A stretch of DNA of 64,000 nucleotides from Allochromatium tepidum (GCF_018409545.1 NZ_AP024563.1:2378001-2442000); one strand, 5' to 3'; shown: positions 11,557 through 21,571, numbered from the stretch's first letter. Made by a program: numbers and translations. Notes: generated by a model from the letters alone, not told the origin.

Positions 11557-14343
11557 TCAATGGGCGACGATCAGCCGCAGTGCGTCGAGCCGCAGATGGA
11601 TCCGGCCGAGCAGCGCGTCGAGTCGCTCGCGTCTGTGTCGCAGACGTGCGATCTCGTCGGGGCGCACCGTGGGGTTGATCTTCGCCAGCGTCAGCAAGCG
11701 TTCCAGCTCGTCACCGAGCGCCTGATGCATTCGCGTCCGCGCCTCCTGTTCCAAAGACTCCAGCGCCCCTTGCGCCAGTCCCTCACCCCGCTCCAGCAGT
11801 TCGGCCAGACGCGACGCTTGTGAGGCGATCAGGGCGCGGGCGAGCTTGCCGTTATGACTCAGACAGTCACCGCGCAGACTCTCGTGCGCGATCTCCGCAG
11901 CGCGATCCCGTCCATCGGCGTCGAGCAGCAGACGTACCAGGGTCGGCGGCATGAAGTGCTCGACCTGGAGTTCGGGCGGGGCCGGACACTCGGCGACATA
12001 GAGGATCTCCAGCAGCAGTGTCGCGCGCGGAAAACGGGTGTCGCCCCGGATCAGGATCAGCGCCGCACTGCCCAGTTCCGAGGCGGTCAGTAGCTCCATC
12101 GCCTCGCGCGTCATCGGATGTTCCCAGGTCAGGAACTCACGGTCCTCGTGGGCGAGCGCCTGGGCGCGGTCGAAGGTCGCGGTCAGTCCGTCTTCGGGCA
12201 GGCGCGGGAAGGTCTCCTGTAGCATCTGCGGGCCGGGACGCACGACCAGCGAGCCGCCCGGACCGGGTTCGTGCTCGACGCCGAAGGCGTCCCAGAAGTC
12301 GCGCAAATAGTCGGCGACCGAGTGCTCGGCGTCGATGGCCGCGATCGACTCGATCAGAGCCGCATCGCGCGTGAGCCGGTGCGAGTGCAGCTCGAGCAGC
12401 CGATCGCGACCGGCAGCCAACTCGCCGTTGAGTTGGTCGGCAAGCGTTCGAGTCTCCGTGATCAGCGCTTCGGTCAGCGCAGGATCGGCCAGGGCCTCCC
12501 TCAGTCGCTCGCCCAGACGTTCGTGGACGGCCGCGGCGGCTGGACACAGGTGCCCGAAGGCCCCTAGTCCCTCGGCATACCAGCGAAACAGCGTCTCCAT
12601 CGGTCCCCCGCGCAGATAGGGCACATGCAGACGGATGGTCTGGGTCTGGCCGATGCGGTCGAGCCGACCGATGCGCTGTTCGAGCAGATCAGGCTCCAGC
12701 GGCAGATCGAACAGGATCAGGTGATGGACGAACTGGAAGTTGCGCCCCTCGCTGCCGATCTCAGAGCACAGCAGGATCTGGGTACCGTCCTCGACGGCGG
12801 CGAAATAGGCCGCCGCCCGATCGCGCTCGACGATCTCCATGCCTTCATGGAAGACGGCGGCATGGATACCGGCACGCCGACGCAGGGCTTCGCGCAGTTC
12901 GAGCACGGTCCGGGCCCCGGCACAGATCAGCAGCACCTTGGCCGGACGCAGGTCGCGCAGGGTCGCGATCAGCCAGTCGATGCGCGGGTCGACCGCCTCC
13001 CAGTCGAGGCCGTGCGCGTACTCGGGTGTCAGACGCGCCAGCGGGTCCGGGTCCGCAAGCGCGCGATAGGCGTCCGGCTCCGGTAGCGGATAAGCGATCA
13101 ATTCGCGGCGCGGAAAGCCGGGGATGGTCGCGCGGGTGTTGCGAAAGAGCACGCGCCCGGTGCCGTGACGGTCGATCAGACGTTCGATGAGCGTTTCGCG
13201 ATCCAGTCCTTCGATGTCGCCGAGCAGGGAGGCGAGTTGCGCGCGCTCGGTCGCATCGAGCGGTTCGTCGTCGAGCAGCCGCGCAGCCAGCGCGGCGATG
13301 GGCGCATAGCGCGCTTCCTCCTCCTGAAATGCGATGGGATCGTGGAAGCGCGCCGGGTCGAGCAGCCGCAGACGCCCGAAATGACCGGCACGCCCCAGTT
13401 GCTCTGGGGTGGCCGTCAGCAGCAGCACCGAGGGAATACGGCTCGCCAGCGCCTCGACCAGCCGATAGGCCGGACCGGCCTCGGTCTCGCTCCAGGTCAG
13501 GTGATGCGCCTCGTCGACGATCAAAAGATCCCAGGGGGCTTCCAATACCGCCCGCTCCGCTACGGGTGACTCGACCAGCCATTCCAGCCCGCAGAGCACG
13601 CGCTGTTCGGACAGGAAGGGATTGTCGTCCCGGACCGACTCGAAGCGCTCCTGATCGAACAGCGCCGGCGCCAGATTGAAGCGCCGGCGCATCTCGACCA
13701 GCCATTGATGCAGTAGCGGCTCGGGGGTGAGGATCAGCACCCGCCGCGCACCGCCGTTGAGTCGCATCCGGTGCAGGATCAGCCCGGCCTCGATGGTCTT
13801 GCCCAGGCCCACCTCGTCGGCCAGCAGCACCCGCGGGGCCTCGCGCCGCGAGACCTCGGCGGCGATATGCAGCTGATGCGGAATGAGCGCCACGCGCGCG
13901 CCGACCAGCCCCAGGGTCGACGAGCCGGCCGCGCGCATCCCCTGGAGCCAGGTCCGATAGCGCAGTCGGAACCAGTGATCGCTGTCGAGCCGTGCGGCGA
14001 GCAGTCGCTGCCCCGGACGGTTGAAGCTCAGACGATCGTCGAGCTCGGCCTCGGGCAGCTCGCGGATCAGCCCGGATGGGTCTTCGCCGCGATAGATGAT
14101 GAGCCCCTGTTCGGTCCGCGCCTCCAGAACCCGTAGCTCACGCCCGGCCCGGTCGCGGATACGTTCGCCGCGACCGACCACCAACCGTGCCAGAGGCGCT
14201 TCGCCCCGGGCGTAGAGCCGATTCTCGCCGGTCGCCGGATAGACGAGGCGCACATGACGGCCCTCGACGGCCTCGACCAGACCGAGTCCCAACTCGGTCT
14301 GGGTCTCACTCAGCCAGCGCTGGCCGGGTACGAAGTCCTGCAT
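11557..14343 (-). CDS. rapA: RNA polymerase-associated SWI2/SNF2 ATPase RapA
   Basis: A 928-residue protein that recycles RNA polymerase by ATP-driven remodelling. N-terminal Tudor-like domains begin FVPGQRWLSETQTELGLG. The helicase core shows Walker A in LLADEVGLGKTIEAGLILHRM (near residue 180) and the DEAH box in IVDEAHHL. Helicase C motifs follow (ILLCSEIGSEGRNFQF, LDRIGQTQTI). The C-terminal RapA-specific region completes the length, slightly shorter than the 968 residues in E. coli. I start at MQDFVPG (14343) because that matches the family; the frame is open further upstream. garB lies 5 bases upstream on the same strand. Confidence 0.93.
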   Translation of the reverse strand: MQDFVPGQRWLSETQTELGLGLVEAVEGRHVRLVYPATGENRLYARGEAPLARLVVGRGERIRDRAGRELRVLEARTEQGLIIYRGEDPSGLIRELPEAELDDRLSFNRPGQRLLAARLDSDHWFRLRYRTWLQGMRAAGSSTLGLVGARVALIPHQLHIAAEVSRREAPRVLLADEVGLGKTIEAGLILHRMRLNGGARRVLILTPEPLLHQWLVEMRRRFNLAPALFDQERFESVRDDNPFLSEQRVLCGLEWLVESPVAERAVLEAPWDLLIVDEAHHLTWSETEAGPAYRLVEALASRIPSVLLLTATPEQLGRAGHFGRLRLLDPARFHDPIAFQEEEARYAPIAALAARLLDDEPLDATERAQLASLLGDIEGLDRETLIERLIDRHGTGRVLFRNTRATIPGFPRRELIAYPLPEPDAYRALADPDPLARLTPEYAHGLDWEAVDPRIDWLIATLRDLRPAKVLLICAGARTVLELREALRRRAGIHAAVFHEGMEIVERDRAAAYFAAVEDGTQILLCSEIGSEGRNFQFVHHLILFDLPLEPDLLEQRIGRLDRIGQTQTIRLHVPYLRGGPMETLFRWYAEGLGAFGHLCPAAAAVHERLGERLREALADPALTEALITETRTLADQLNGELAAGRDRLLELHSHRLTRDAALIESIAAIDAEHSVADYLRDFWDAFGVEHEPGPGGSLVVRPGPQMLQETFPRLPEDGLTATFDRAQALAHEDREFLTWEHPMTREAMELLTASELGSAALILIRGDTRFPRATLLLEILYVAECPAPPELQVEHFMPPTLVRLLLDADGRDRAAEIAHESLRGDCLSHNGKLARALIASQASRLAELLERGEGLAQGALESLEQEARTRMHQALGDELERLLTLAKINPTVRPDEIARLRHRRERLDALLGRIHLRLDALRLIVAH

Positions 14344-14348
14344 GGACG

Positions 14349-15728
14349 TCAAGTGTTGGACTGACCAGGGCGACGCACCGGCACCTTCAGCGTCACCAGT
14401 TCCTCGGCACTGCACGGATGGATGGCGACCGTGTTGTCGAGATCGGCCTTGGTCGCGCCCATCTTCACCGCCACGCCGAAGCCCTGCATCATCTCATCGA
14501 CGCCATCGCCGATCAGATGGATGCCGACCACCTTCTCGTCTTCACCGGCGCAGACCAGCTTCATCGCGGTCTTGGGTCCGTGCGCGTTGAGCGAGTAACG
14601 CATGGGGGTGAAGCTGGTCTCGTAGATGGTCAGGGTGTCGCCGTAACGCTCACGCGCTTCCGGTTCGGTCAGACCGACCTTGCCGATGGGCGGATGGGCG
14701 AAGACCACCGTGGGCACGTTCTCGTAGTCGAGTTTGAGTTCCGGCTTATTGTTGAACAACCGCTCGGCCAGACGCCGCCCGGCGGCGATCGCCACCGGCG
14801 TCAGCGGCTCGCGCCCGGCGATGTCGCCGATGGCATAGATGCCGGGGACATTGGTGTTCTGCCAGGCATCGGTCGGGATGACGCCATTGCGTTCGACCGT
14901 GATGCCGGCGGCCTCCAGATTCAGCTCGCGCGTGTTCGGCGCACGCCCGACGGCCCAGATGACCTGATCGAAGCCGGTCAAACGCTGCCCGTCACGCGCG
15001 GCCAGCACCAGCCCCTGTTCATCGCGCTCGATGCCGGCGACCTCGAATTGCAGGTGCATGTCGATGCCGTGCAGCCTCATGTTCTCGGCCAGGGTCTCGC
15101 TGATGAGCGGATCGAACAGCGCCAGCACCCGATCCTCCAGCGCGACTATGGTGATCTCGGTGCCGAAGGCGCTCAGCACACCCGCGAGTTCCACACCGAT
15201 ATAGCCGCCGCCGATGATGGCGACGCGCTTGGGCTGCTCTTCCAGGGCGAAGAATCCATCCGAGGTGATGCCCAGTTCGGCGCCCGGCATCCGCGGCACG
15301 ATCGGCCGTCCGCCGGTAGCGATGACGATGTGGTCGGCGGTGTAGTGCTGATCGCCGACGGCCACTGTGCGCGCATCGACGAAACGGGCGAAGCCGTCGA
15401 TCCGGGTGATGCCCAGCCGTTCGACATAGCCGTCCCAGTAGCCGTTGATGTCGGCGATGTACCGGTTGCGGCCCGCGATCAGCTTGCCCCAGTCGAGACC
15501 GTCCGAATGGGCCTGGATACCATAGTCGGGCGCATCCGCGACCGCTGCCGCCAGATTGGCCGCATACCACATGACCTTCTTGGGTACACAGCCGGCGTTG
15601 ACGCAGGTGCCGCCGAGTTTGGCCCCCTCGATCAGGGCCACACGCCGGCCGAACTGTGCCGCCTTCTCGGCCACCGCCAAGCCGCCGCTGCCGCCGCCGA
15701 TGGCGATCAGGTCGAAATGCTGACTCAT
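14349..15728 (-). CDS. garB: Glutathione amide reductase / glutathione reductase
   Basis: A 459-residue FAD- and pyridine-nucleotide-dependent disulfide reductase. The FAD motif [14 protein letters not shown], the redox-active Cys pair in [13 protein letters not shown], the nucleotide-binding motif [13 protein letters not shown], the second FAD motif (YAIGDIAG) and the C-terminal catalytic HPCSAEE (His-Glu) are all visible. In Chromatiaceae the homologue reduces glutathione amide and is called garB; the neighbouring Prx-Grx gene (garA) supports that reading here. Substrate choice cannot be proved from sequence. Start: MSQHFDL, 11 bases after an AGGAG site. Confidence 0.88.
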   Translation of the reverse strand: MSQHFDLIAIGGGSGGLAVAEKAAQFGRRVALIEGAKLGGTCVNAGCVPKKVMWYAANLAAAVADAPDYGIQAHSDGLDWGKLIAGRNRYIADINGYWDGYVERLGITRIDGFARFVDARTVAVGDQHYTADHIVIATGGRPIVPRMPGAELGITSDGFFALEEQPKRVAIIGGGYIGVELAGVLSAFGTEITIVALEDRVLALFDPLISETLAENMRLHGIDMHLQFEVAGIERDEQGLVLAARDGQRLTGFDQVIWAVGRAPNTRELNLEAAGITVERNGVIPTDAWQNTNVPGIYAIGDIAGREPLTPVAIAAGRRLAERLFNNKPELKLDYENVPTVVFAHPPIGKVGLTEPEARERYGDTLTIYETSFTPMRYSLNAHGPKTAMKLVCAGEDEKVVGIHLIGDGVDEMMQGFGVAVKMGATKADLDNTVAIHPCSAEELVTLKVPVRRPGQSNT

Positions 15729-15841
15729 GATTGCCGTCACTCCTGTTTTTCGAGTCCTGTAACGTCGAAGGCTTCGGGCGACCGTTGGACACGATCACCC
15801 GAAGCCCGTCAGATCAAGGCAAGAAGCGCTTCAGCGCGCTG

Positions 15842-16576
15842 TCAACGCGATTGCAGCCAGGCGATGACGGCGTCCGAGCCGCCGATCAGCCGGCCGTTGA
15901 CGAAGACCTGGGGCACGGTCGCGGCATTGGAGACGGCGCGCAGCCCCTGCTCGGTGTAGTCCTTGTTGAGCACCAGCTCCTCGAAGTCGAGGCCGGCATT
16001 ACGCAGCGCTTCCTTGGCCTTGACGCAGAAGGGGCAGCCGTCGCGGCTGAACACGGCGATGTCGAGCGGCTTGGGCTTGTCGGGCGCCAGGTACTCCAGC
16101 ATGGTGTCGGCGTTGGAGACCTCGTAGGGGTCGCCTTCGACCTCGGGTTCGATGAACATCTTCTCGACCACGCCGTCGCGCACCAGCATCGAGTAACGCC
16201 AGGAACGCTTGCCGAAACCGAGCGCGCCCTTGTCGACCAGCATCCCCATGCCCTCGGTGAACTCACCGTTGCCGTCCGGGACGAAGATCAGGTTGTAGGC
16301 GTTCTGCGCCTTCTGCCACTCGTTCATGACGAAGGTGTCGTTGACCGAGATGCACACCACCGAATCGACGCCCAGATCCTTGAAGGCCGGCGTCAGCTGG
16401 TTGTAGCGCGGCACGTGCGAGGACGAGCAGGTCGGGGTGAAGGCGCCCGGCAGCGAGAAGGCGACCACGGTCTTGCCGGCGAAGATCTCGTCGGTGGTCA
16501 CATCGACCCACTCATGGCCACGGCGGGTGTGGAAGGTGACGCTGGGGATACGGCTTCCGGTACGGTCCTGGAACAT
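15842..16576 (-). CDS. garA: Hybrid peroxiredoxin-glutaredoxin (glutathione-amide peroxidase)
   Basis: A 244-residue fusion. Residues 1-160 are a Prx5-type peroxiredoxin with the peroxidatic Cys in [16 protein letters not shown]. Residues 170-244 are a glutaredoxin with the CPFC active site ([13 protein letters not shown]) and the glutathione-binding TVPQVFVNG. The fused glutaredoxin lets the enzyme take electrons directly from glutathione or glutathione amide. It lies upstream of garB on the same strand (113-base gap), as described for Marichromatium (Chromatium) gracile. It has a good AGGAG site before its ATG. The pair would detoxify peroxides. Confidence 0.92.
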   Translation of the reverse strand: MFQDRTGSRIPSVTFHTRRGHEWVDVTTDEIFAGKTVVAFSLPGAFTPTCSSSHVPRYNQLTPAFKDLGVDSVVCISVNDTFVMNEWQKAQNAYNLIFVPDGNGEFTEGMGMLVDKGALGFGKRSWRYSMLVRDGVVEKMFIEPEVEGDPYEVSNADTMLEYLAPDKPKPLDIAVFSRDGCPFCVKAKEALRNAGLDFEELVLNKDYTEQGLRAVSNAATVPQVFVNGRLIGGSDAVIAWLQSR

Positions 16577-16834
16577 GCTTCGGTTCTCCTGATGGGTGAT
16601 GAATCGTCTGGTTGATGGATGATCGGGTTGGCCCCTTGGGGCCGACGGACATAGATTAACCCGGAAAAAGTGTTCGAATTAAATGGATTATAAGAATCGT
16701 GTCGATCGGCGCCGGCTATGGAGCCTCCCCGGTCAAGACCGATGGCCGCGACCCCGCTCCTTGTGGGGGCTTGAAACGCGATCTCAAGCGTCGAGCGCCC
16801 GGAGATGGACTCATGCACAGCGCTACGCACTGCA

Positions 16835-17932
16835 TCATACTCCCGACCATCTCCGCCAAAAGCGCCAGGTCTGGAGTGCCCCGAGTCCGAACACGGCGTC
16901 ATGACAGGGATCGAGCCGGATCGCTTCGAGACGTCCGACACGCAGGGGTGTCCACAGTCGATCGATCACGGCATCGAGTTCGGTCATAGCGCGCGACCAG
17001 GCCTCCAGATCACGCTCCAGCCAGGCGTGCCAATGACGATCCCAGAAGACCAACTGACGCCCGGCGACGGGCATCGGGTCGTCCAGCCAGGCCGCCAGCG
17101 AGCGATGCGGACGCTCGGTCAGACGTGCCAAGCCCGACAGCAGCGGATGATCGCCGATCAGCGCATCCGGCACCGGATCGGACTCGGACGACCGTGGCAA
17201 GGATCCCGCGCCCCAGATCCAGATCCCGCTGACGATCGGCCGGCCCGCCGCCTCGCGCCGTCGGTTGACCGGATCGGCATGGAAGAGCATCTGGATCTCG
17301 TTGAGCAGACGCATCCAATCGCGCGCCTCGGGTCCGCGCGGCAGATGCTCGGCCATCGAGCCGCCCTGGATTCGATACAGGGACGAAGTCCGCCAGCCGG
17401 GCATGGGTCGATCGAGCCTGAGATACCAGCGCGCGGACGTCGGGGCGATGAGCAGCAGCCCCTCATCGGCGAAATGACGATTGAAGCTCTTGACCAGCGC
17501 CTCGGCCTCGTCAGGGTCCGGCGCGACGGCTTCCCCCGCATAGACCAGCAGACGCTCGCGATCCGCGCGCAGATGGATCGGATCGGCATGCATCCAGATC
17601 GTTCCCGGTTCGACCGTGACACCCTCGCCCAGCAAGGCGATCGGGGCGGTCGGCATCTCGCCGTCAGGCCGACCGAGTCCGGCGGCCCGCATGAGCGTCT
17701 CGATGGGGTCACCGTCGTGGCCGGGCCGACGATCGGCTCGCGCCAACAGACGTGCGATGGCCGGCACCCGGATGTTCAGCCCGGTTCGCTCAGCGATGGG
17801 TGCGAGCAGGAACGGACACAGGATTTCCAGACTCGGCCGAGGACGGCCGGCATCTGTTCCAACCCGCGGTGGGTGCCGCGTGTCAGACGATCGGGGTCGA
17901 GTTCGGTCTCGCAAATGGCTGGATAGGTTCAT
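16835..17932 (-). CDS. RpfE-type protein (phosphoglycerate-mutase-like)
   Basis: A 365-residue soluble protein resembling the family annotated as RpfE-type regulatory protein. Visible features are FLLAPIAERTG, the acidic stretch around WMHADPIHLRADRERLLVY, WRTSSLYRIQGGSMAEHLPRG, RPIVSGIWIWGAGSLP and DRHWHAWLERDLEAW. The HADPIHLR and WIWGAG motifs recall an alkaline-phosphatase/phosphoglycerate-mutase-like fold. The molecular activity of the family is, to my knowledge, undefined. The ATG at 17932 has no strong ribosome site, so the start is uncertain. The gene stands alone, divergent from the symporter gene. Confidence 0.7.
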   Translation of the reverse strand: MNLSSHLRDRTRPRSSDTRHPPRVGTDAGRPRPSLEILCPFLLAPIAERTGLNIRVPAIARLLARADRRPGHDGDPIETLMRAAGLGRPDGEMPTAPIALLGEGVTVEPGTIWMHADPIHLRADRERLLVYAGEAVAPDPDEAEALVKSFNRHFADEGLLLIAPTSARWYLRLDRPMPGWRTSSLYRIQGGSMAEHLPRGPEARDWMRLLNEIQMLFHADPVNRRREAAGRPIVSGIWIWGAGSLPRSSESDPVPDALIGDHPLLSGLARLTERPHRSLAAWLDDPMPVAGRQLVFWDRHWHAWLERDLEAWSRAMTELDAVIDRLWTPLRVGRLEAIRLDPCHDAVFGLGALQTWRFWRRWSGV

Positions 17933-18136
17933 GGTTCATCGTTCCAGAGCCTACGGATCGGTCGCGATGCCCCTGCCCAGGATCGGCTCGGTGGAGAAAA
18001 AGTGTCTTTTCGGCACTGTAGCTATACAACCGCATCCTGAATCGGGTTATTTTCCCCCTCCCGCGATTCGAACCGTCCCTGGCCAGACGCGGGCGACGTG
18101 GCAGCTATACCACAGATTCCAATGACAGGGGGAAAC

Positions 18137-19972
18137 ATGCCCGATCATGCATCGGTGGGCTGGATCGACATCGTCGTCATCCTCGCCTACCTCTCCATCA
18201 CGGCCTATCTGGGCTGGCTCGGCTACCGGGGCACGCGCTCGGCGGCCGACTTCCTGGTCGGAGGGCGCTCGGCCCATCCGGTCATCATGGCGGTCTCCTA
18301 TGGGGCCACCTTCATCTCCACGGCGGCCATCGTCGGGTTCGGCGGGGTGGCCGGACTCTTCGGCATGAGCCTGCTGTGGCTGACCTTTCTCAACATCGGT
18401 GTCGGCATCCTGATCGCCTTCATCGTGCTCGGCGAGCCGACCCGCCGGCTCGGGCACCATCTCGGCGCCCACACCTTCCCGGAACTCCTGGGCCGGCGCT
18501 ACCAGAGCCGGGGCATCCAGATCTTCGCCGGCGTCCTGATCTTCCTCTTCATGCCGCTCTATGCCGCAGCCGTCATGACCGGCGGCAGCGTCTTCGCTGC
18601 GACCCAGTTCGGCATCGACTTCGAGGTCGCGCTCCTGATCTTCGCCCTCATCACGGCGGCCTATGTCATCCCCGGCGGCATCAAGGCGGTGATGTACACC
18701 GACACCTTCCAGGGCTTCGTCATGGTGCTGGCCATGATCTTCCTGCTGGTCTACACCTATTCGAGCCTGGGCGGCGTGACTGAGGCCCATCAGTATCTGG
18801 ACGGCATGGAGGCCATGGTGCCCGCGCCCCTGGCCCAGATCGGCCATCAGGGCTGGACCGAGATGCCGGTCTTCGGCTGGGGGGCGCCGACCTATGATCT
18901 GTGGTGGACCGTGGTCACGGCCATCATCCTGGGCGTGGGTATCGGCGTGCTGGCCCAGCCGCAGCTGGCGGTGCGCTTCATGACGGTGCGTAGCCGGCGC
19001 GAGCTGGATCGGGCGGTGCCGATCGGCGCGGTCTTCATCATGCTGATGACGGGCACGCCCTTCCTGGTCGGCAGTCTCTCCAACGCCTGGTTCGCCCAGC
19101 ACGGTCCCATCCTCAACGGCAAGGTGGTCCAGGAACTCGACGCCGAAAAGAATCAGGCCCTGGTCGAGCTGATGCGGCAGACCGACAGCGGCGCCTGGAC
19201 GGCGATCCTCAACCCCAAGACCCAGGCCCCGGCCACGGCGGCCCTGATCGTCAGCGAACGTCGGGAGGTCGAGGGTGCGGACGGCACGCGCTTCGAGCTG
19301 GTCGGCGGACGCTCCTCGGTCGTCACCTATGTCAAGGGCGACGCCGACAAGATCATCCCGACCTTCATCTCGACCGCCCTGCCCCACTGGTTCGGCGCCG
19401 TCTTCTTCCTGGCGCTGCTGGCGGCGGCCATGAGCACCATGTCGAGCCAGTTCCACACCATCGGCACGGCGGCCGGACGCGACCTCTATGAGCGCATCGG
19501 CACCAAGGGCCGGCAACGCGAACCCAGCCTGCTGGTCATGCGGCTGGCGATCGTGGTCGGTCTGCTGATCGCCGTGACCATCAGCTACACCGTTCGTCAG
19601 GAATACATCGTCGCCCGCTTCACCGCCATCTTCTTCGGGCTGTGCGCGGCCGCCTTCCTGCCGGCCTATATCGGCGGGCTCTTCTCGCGCCGCGTCACCA
19701 AGGCCGGGGCGCTGGCCTCGATGACGGTCGGTCTGGTGATGTCGCTGTTCTGGCTGCTGCTGGTCAAGGCCAAGGAGGCGAGCGCCATCGGGCTGGTGCA
19801 GCTCGTCACCGGCGGCAAGACCAGTATCCTGGCCGACTACCCGAACTGGCCCTCGGTCGATCCGATCGTGGTCGCCCTGCCCGCCGCGCTCCTGACCCTG
19901 ATCCTGGTCAGCGCCTTCACCCGCCCGCCGGCGGCCGAGCATCTCGACCGCTGCTTCCCGGAAAAGAGGTAA
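18137..19972 (+). CDS. Sodium:solute symporter family protein
   Basis: A 611-residue inner-membrane transporter of the SSS (PutP/SGLT) family. About 12-13 hydrophobic helices are visible. The start (GWIDIVVILAYLSITAYLGWLGYRGTRSAADFLVGGRS) and the sequence ISTAAIVGFGGVAGLFGMSL match the core that forms the sodium and substrate sites. GGIKAVMYTDTFQG, AAAMSTMSSQFHTIGTAAGRDLY and AAFLPAYIGGLFSRRVTKAG are further family blocks. A long non-membrane insert near residues 320-410 is unusual. Start chosen after an AGGGGG site. It heads a three-gene unit with a small membrane protein and a porin. Substrate unknown; a carboxylate is a reasonable guess. Confidence 0.87.
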   Translation: MPDHASVGWIDIVVILAYLSITAYLGWLGYRGTRSAADFLVGGRSAHPVIMAVSYGATFISTAAIVGFGGVAGLFGMSLLWLTFLNIGVGILIAFIVLGEPTRRLGHHLGAHTFPELLGRRYQSRGIQIFAGVLIFLFMPLYAAAVMTGGSVFAATQFGIDFEVALLIFALITAAYVIPGGIKAVMYTDTFQGFVMVLAMIFLLVYTYSSLGGVTEAHQYLDGMEAMVPAPLAQIGHQGWTEMPVFGWGAPTYDLWWTVVTAIILGVGIGVLAQPQLAVRFMTVRSRRELDRAVPIGAVFIMLMTGTPFLVGSLSNAWFAQHGPILNGKVVQELDAEKNQALVELMRQTDSGAWTAILNPKTQAPATAALIVSERREVEGADGTRFELVGGRSSVVTYVKGDADKIIPTFISTALPHWFGAVFFLALLAAAMSTMSSQFHTIGTAAGRDLYERIGTKGRQREPSLLVMRLAIVVGLLIAVTISYTVRQEYIVARFTAIFFGLCAAAFLPAYIGGLFSRRVTKAGALASMTVGLVMSLFWLLLVKAKEASAIGLVQLVTGGKTSILADYPNWPSVDPIVVALPAALLTLILVSAFTRPPAAEHLDRCFPEKR

Positions 19973-19978
19973 AGCATC

Positions 19979-20152
19979 ATGCTGGGTCTCGACGATCCCT
20001 TCGTGCTCACGGCCTATCTGGGCATCATCGCCCTGGCCGTCCTGAGCATTCTCTATGGCCTGATTCGCCGCAATGCCGCGCGCGACGAAGTCACCGAAGA
20101 AGACCGCCAATGGGCGCTCGAAGAAAAGAAGGTGGAAGATGAACTCCAATAA
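19979..20152 (+). CDS. 57-residue symporter small accessory protein
   Basis: A 57-residue protein whose gene begins 6 bases after the symporter stop and overlaps the porin start by 14 bases. Residues 1-10 are MLGLDDPFVL, residues 11-29 form one membrane helix (TAYLGIIALAVLSILYGLI), then RR (positive-inside) and a charged amphipathic tail (about residues 33-57). Placement, size and layout fit the small accessory proteins annotated beside SSS symporters. A role in stabilising or regulating the symporter is inferred. It is easily missed by gene finders. Confidence 0.8.
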   Translation: MLGLDDPFVLTAYLGIIALAVLSILYGLIRRNAARDEVTEEDRQWALEEKKVEDELQ

Positions 20153-21515
20153 GTACAAGCTCCTGGCGACCGGACTCGGCGCCACACTCGCCTGCTCGGG
20201 CGTTGTTTCGGCCGAACAGACCAGCGGCCCCTTCAAATGGGGCGCGGATCTGCGTCTGCGTCAGGTCTGGATCGACAACGTCGGTCTGGACGCCGACAGC
20301 GCCACGGGCGATCGCACCTTCCAGCGCTATCGCGGACGGCTCTGGGGCTCCTACACGCTCGGCGATCAGCTGGAGGCCGGCGCGCGCCTGATCTGGGAGG
20401 GCCGCCACTATCAGGATCCGGCGCACTCCAACATGCCGACCCTGGAGACCTGGTACAGCGGCGGCGTGCTCTTCGATCAGCTCACGGTCGGCGCCAAGCA
20501 GATCGGCGGCACGCCGCTCTCCGTCAAACTCGGGCGCCAGGACATCGTCCTGGGCAACGGCTGGCTGGTGCTCGAAGGCACGCCGCTCGACGGTTCACGC
20601 ACCATCTATTTCGATGCCGCCCGCGCCACCTACGCCCTGGAGTCGCTCGGGACCACGCTCGATCTCATCTACATCGACCAGAGTGCCGACACCGGGCGCT
20701 TCCCGCAGTCGCTCAACGGCAACCTGGAGGACCAGACCGAGCAGCACGAGACCGGCGTCATCCTCTATGGCCGCAACAAGTCGCTGATCGAGGGCACGGA
20801 TCTCGACGGCTACTTCATCTACAAGCACAACCGGCCCAACCCCACGGCGCGCAACCTCCGCATCAACAATGGCTTGCCCTTCGCCTCGGGCAGTGACTCG
20901 GGCGACATCTATGCCGCCGGTCTGCGCGCCGACTCCAAGCTGACGCCCAACTGGGCGCTGCGCGCCGAGACCGCCTATGAATGGGGCACGCGCAACGACC
21001 GCGATCTGAGCGCCTTCGGTTTCAACGGACGCCTGACCTACAGCTTCAACGATTCGCTCAAGAATCAGATCCATGCCGACTTCGAGTACCTGTCCGGCGA
21101 CGATCCGGACAGCGCCGACGATCAGGCGTTCGACCCGCTCTGGGGCCGCTGGCCGCAATGGAGTGAGCTGATGATCTATCAGTGGCCGCTGGAGTCGCGC
21201 GTGGGTGAGGCGACCAACCTCAAGCGTTTCAACGTCGGCTGGATCTCACAGGTGCATCCGACGACCCAGCTCCTGGTCGACTACCACGCGCTCTGGGCCG
21301 ACGAGCAGAGCACCCGCACCGCCGCCCAGATGGTCAACCTGAGCGGCGACGGCGACTTCCGTGGACATCTGTTCACGGCCTGGCTCAAGAGCAAGTTCAG
21401 TCAGAACATCTCGGGCCATCTGGTCGCCGAGTATCTGATGCCGGGTGACTACTATGCCGACAACCGCCAAAACGACTCGTTCTTCGTGCGCGCGGAAGTG
21501 GTCCTGACCTGGTGA
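20139..21515 (+). CDS. Outer-membrane porin (alginate-export-like)
   Basis: A 458-residue beta-barrel protein. A signal peptide (MNSNKYKLLATGLGATLACSG ... VVSA) is followed by alternating amphipathic strands: FKWGADLRLRQVWIDNV, RYRGRLWGSYTLGDQLEAGARLIW, SVKLGRQDIVLGNGWLVLEG. It ends in a terminal aromatic strand (FFVRAEVVLTW), typical of barrels recognised by BamA. The GRQ...G.GWLVLEG region resembles the alginate_exp family, but such porins serve various solutes. An AAGGTGG site lies before the ATG, inside the small accessory gene, so translation is probably coupled. It likely lets the symporter's substrate cross the outer membrane. Confidence 0.8.
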   Translation: MNSNKYKLLATGLGATLACSGVVSAEQTSGPFKWGADLRLRQVWIDNVGLDADSATGDRTFQRYRGRLWGSYTLGDQLEAGARLIWEGRHYQDPAHSNMPTLETWYSGGVLFDQLTVGAKQIGGTPLSVKLGRQDIVLGNGWLVLEGTPLDGSRTIYFDAARATYALESLGTTLDLIYIDQSADTGRFPQSLNGNLEDQTEQHETGVILYGRNKSLIEGTDLDGYFIYKHNRPNPTARNLRINNGLPFASGSDSGDIYAAGLRADSKLTPNWALRAETAYEWGTRNDRDLSAFGFNGRLTYSFNDSLKNQIHADFEYLSGDDPDSADDQAFDPLWGRWPQWSELMIYQWPLESRVGEATNLKRFNVGWISQVHPTTQLLVDYHALWADEQSTRTAAQMVNLSGDGDFRGHLFTAWLKSKFSQNISGHLVAEYLMPGDYYADNRQNDSFFVRAEVVLTW

Positions 21516-21526
21516 GGTCGTGATCG

Positions 21527-21554
21527 GCCGGGCCGGATCGATCCGGCCCGGCCA
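21527..21554. terminator. Perfect palindrome between porin and hynL
   Basis: The 14-base arms 21527-21540 and 21541-21554 are exact reverse complements (GGCCGGGCCGGATC and its mirror). This GC-rich cruciform or hairpin lies between the stops of convergent genes and is a probable two-way transcription stop. Confidence 0.65.
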
Positions 21555-21571
21555 TCAGGGATCGAACGGGT

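Noticed and set aside
14187-15959. Long plus-strand frame opposite garB and the rapA start
   Set aside because: No recognisable domain; garB and rapA explain the region.
18047-20236. Very long open frame opposite the symporter gene (over 700 codons)
   Set aside because: Its protein is a low-complexity His/Asp/Gly/Gln/Arg mix with no family features, as produced by the antisense of GC-rich genes. The plus-strand symporter is clearly real.
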